Source: Bacteroidales bacterium UBA1756 (GTDB lineage Bacteria > Bacteroidota > Bacteroidia > Bacteroidales > WCHB1-69). Taken from it: DNA of 64,000 nucleotides. Under the pieces are notes generated by a model. That model worked only from the letters and a program-made list of their open reading frames with translations. It did not search any database and was not told where the DNA came from. Position numbers and translations under genes: made by a program. The stretch is from assembly GCA_002314795.1 (NCBI GenBank), contig DCHI01000031.1, positions 1 through 64,000 on the forward strand. Direction: 5' to 3'. Shown here one piece after another: positions 62,407 through 64,000 of the stretch; position 1 is the first letter of the stretch, and every line of letters starts with the position of its first letter.

Positions 62407-64000
62407 ATGAAAACAACTTTAAGAACACACACTTGTGGAGAACTGAATATCAGCAATGTCAACCAAAAAGTGACACTCTGTGGCTGGATTCAGAAAATTA
62501 GAAATTTAGGAGGTATGACCTTCATTGACTTGCGTGACCGCTACGGAATTACGCAGTTGGCATTTAACGCCGAAACCAACCCTGACCTGTGCAAACAGAT
62601 TGAGCCCTTCGGACGCGAATGGGTCGTGCAAGTAACTGGTTCTGTCGCTGAACGTTACAGCAAGAATAAGAATATACCGACCGGTGATATTGAAATTCTT
62701 GTCGAACAAATCAACGTTCTCAACGAGTCCATCACCCCACCGTTTACCATCGAAGATGACTCCGACGGCGGCGATGAACTCCGTATGAAATATCGTTACC
62801 TGGACTTGCGTCGCAACCCCGTGAAAAACAACCTGCTTTTCCGACACAGATTGGGAATCGCTATTCGTAACTATATGAATAACATCGGTTTCGTGGAAAT
62901 TGAAACCCCGATGTTGGTGAATTCAACTCCCGAAGGAGCTCGCGACTTCGTCGTCCCGTCACGTCTCAGCCACGGAGAATTCTACGCGCTCCCACAGTCT
63001 CCTCAAACGTTCAAGCAACTGCTGATGGTTTCCGGTTTTGACCGCTATTTCCAGATTGTTAAATGCTTCCGTGACGAAGACCTCCGCGCGGACCGTCAAC
63101 CGGAATTTACTCAAATTGACTGCGAAATGTCTTTCGTTACCCAAGAAGATATTCTTCAGACTTTTGAAGGCCTGATCAAGTACATCTTCAAGGAAGTGAA
63201 GGGTATGGATATCGCTCCCATCGAGAGAATTACTTGGCACGATGCAATGAAATATTATGGAAGTGACAAGCCCGATGCCCGTTTCGGTATGCGCTTTGTG
63301 GAACTGAACGATGTTCTTCAACACAAGGATTTCAAGGTTTTCAATGAAGCCCAACTCGTTGTCGGTATTGTGGCTAAGGGTTGTGCATCTTATAGCAGAA
63401 AGCAACTGGATTCACTGACTGATTTCGTCAAACGTCCGCAAGTGGGTGCCACGGGACTCGTTTACGTCCAGTGTCAGGAAGGTGGGCACTACAAATCTTC
63501 TGTTGACAAATTCTACGATCAGAACGATTTGGCTGCTGTTGCTGAAAAGTGCGGTGCGGAAGAAGGTGACTTGATTCTGATTATGGCTGGCCCGCGTCTG
63601 AAAACGCAGAAACAGATGTGCGAACTTCGTCTCGAAATGGGCCGCATCCTCGGTCTGCGCAAGGCAGGTGAGTACAAACTTCTGTGGGTCGTTGATTTCC
63701 CGTTGTTGGAATGGGACGAAGAAACACAACGTTTTTACGCAATGCACCATCCTTTTACCGCTCCGAAACCGGAACACGAATCGATGCTTGAAACCAATCC
63801 GGGCGAAGTGAACGCCAATGCGTACGATTTGGTTATCAATGGTACCGAAGTGGGCGGCGGCTCAATCCGTATTCACGACAAGAATATGCAGAAGCGTATG
63901 TTCAAAGCCCTCGGTTTCAGTGAGGAAGAAGCTCAAAAACAGTTCGGTTTCTTGATGAACGCCTTCCAATTCGGCGCTCCGCCTCACGGTGGCCTCGCTT
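62407..64000 (+). CDS. aspS: Aspartyl-tRNA synthetase (partial, runs off the right edge)
   Basis: 531 residues are visible from ATG 62407; the C-terminal end lies beyond 64000. An N-terminal OB-fold anticodon-binding domain ([23 protein letters not shown]) leads into the class II catalytic core: motif 1 region [40 protein letters not shown], motif 2 [18 protein letters not shown], then the bacterial GAD insertion (about 290-430) and [25 protein letters not shown]. It charges tRNA-Asp. Confidence 0.96.
   Translation, partial: MKTTLRTHTCGELNISNVNQKVTLCGWIQKIRNLGGMTFIDLRDRYGITQLAFNAETNPDLCKQIEPFGREWVVQVTGSVAERYSKNKNIPTGDIEILVEQINVLNESITPPFTIEDDSDGGDELRMKYRYLDLRRNPVKNNLLFRHRLGIAIRNYMNNIGFVEIETPMLVNSTPEGARDFVVPSRLSHGEFYALPQSPQTFKQLLMVSGFDRYFQIVKCFRDEDLRADRQPEFTQIDCEMSFVTQEDILQTFEGLIKYIFKEVKGMDIAPIERITWHDAMKYYGSDKPDARFGMRFVELNDVLQHKDFKVFNEAQLVVGIVAKGCASYSRKQLDSLTDFVKRPQVGATGLVYVQCQEGGHYKSSVDKFYDQNDLAAVAEKCGAEEGDLILIMAGPRLKTQKQMCELRLEMGRILGLRKAGEYKLLWVVDFPLLEWDEETQRFYAMHHPFTAPKPEHESMLETNPGEVNANAYDLVINGTEVGGGSIRIHDKNMQKRMFKALGFSEEEAQKQFGFLMNAFQFGAPPHGGLA

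Overview
This window looks like chromosomal DNA from an uncultured or little-studied anaerobic member of the Bacteroidetes, probably order Bacteroidales. The evidence is a PorG-type type IX secretion (T9SS) component beside uppS and bamA, two predicted secreted enzymes with T9SS-type C-terminal sorting domains, Bacteroidetes-restricted families (DUF5606, TlpA with a DUF4369-like N-terminus), promoters of the TTTG / TAnnTTTG type, many lipoproteins and outer-membrane barrels, and a lysine-fermentation enzyme (kdd). Most of the window is core chromosome. No insertion sequence, prophage or integrase was seen.

Layout. 1-283: trailing end of a type I-C-like CRISPR array, with the cas genes presumably off the left edge. 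485-7438: a promoter-to-terminator operon of tig, clpP, clpX, a TlpA-like thioredoxin protein and two uncharacterised exported proteins. 7453-7830: tRNA-Leu(GAG) and a 9-nt tandem repeat. 7900-15432: plus-strand run of porin-like protein, Gate-type membrane protein, TonB-type outer-membrane receptor, GNAT-like protein, lipoprotein and DUF5606 protein. 15502-17562: secreted nuclease with T9SS tail. 17778-19115: thioredoxin, tRNA-Leu(CAG) and a heptad-repeat PD-(D/E)XK-like protein.

19106-29451 is a minus-strand block: ribD, glycogen debranching enzyme, lptC-like, TPR, outer-membrane protein, coaX, phosphohexomutase, an unknown protein and an EnvC-like factor. 29609-30911 holds pssA and a LOG-family gene. 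30931-34550 (minus) holds a lipid kinase, kdd and a C10 cysteine protease with T9SS tail. 34592-41324 (minus) is the envelope assembly cluster porG-uppS-bamA-skp-skp-skp-tatD. 41419-45579 (minus) carries a DNA glycosylase, gapdh, a binding-protein-like protein, a lipid A-type acyltransferase and a GmhB-like phosphatase.

45782-53025 (plus) holds a lone RND pump, a MORN-type lipoprotein, an OstA-like protein, an unusually short chorismate synthase and a glycosyltransferase-like protein. 53026-58312 holds a LysE exporter, an outer-membrane protein, a 47-residue lipoprotein, a short Omp85 protein, a second 9-nt repeat and an acyl-CoA ligase. 58509-64000 (plus) holds a membrane-bound LytTR regulator, an M64 peptidase, phosphate butyryltransferase, a lipoprotein and aspS, which runs off the right edge.

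The dominant theme is envelope building: outer-membrane protein insertion (BamA, Skp, Omp85), LPS transport and modification (LptC, OstA-like, acyltransferase, GmhB-like), T9SS and peptidoglycan cleavage control. No obviously new multi-gene system is visible. The most unusual signals are an Asn at the expected catalytic Asp of ClpP, an internally shortened chorismate synthase, a matched pair of 9-nt tandem repeats 49 kb apart, and a coding 21-nt repeat in a nuclease-like gene.
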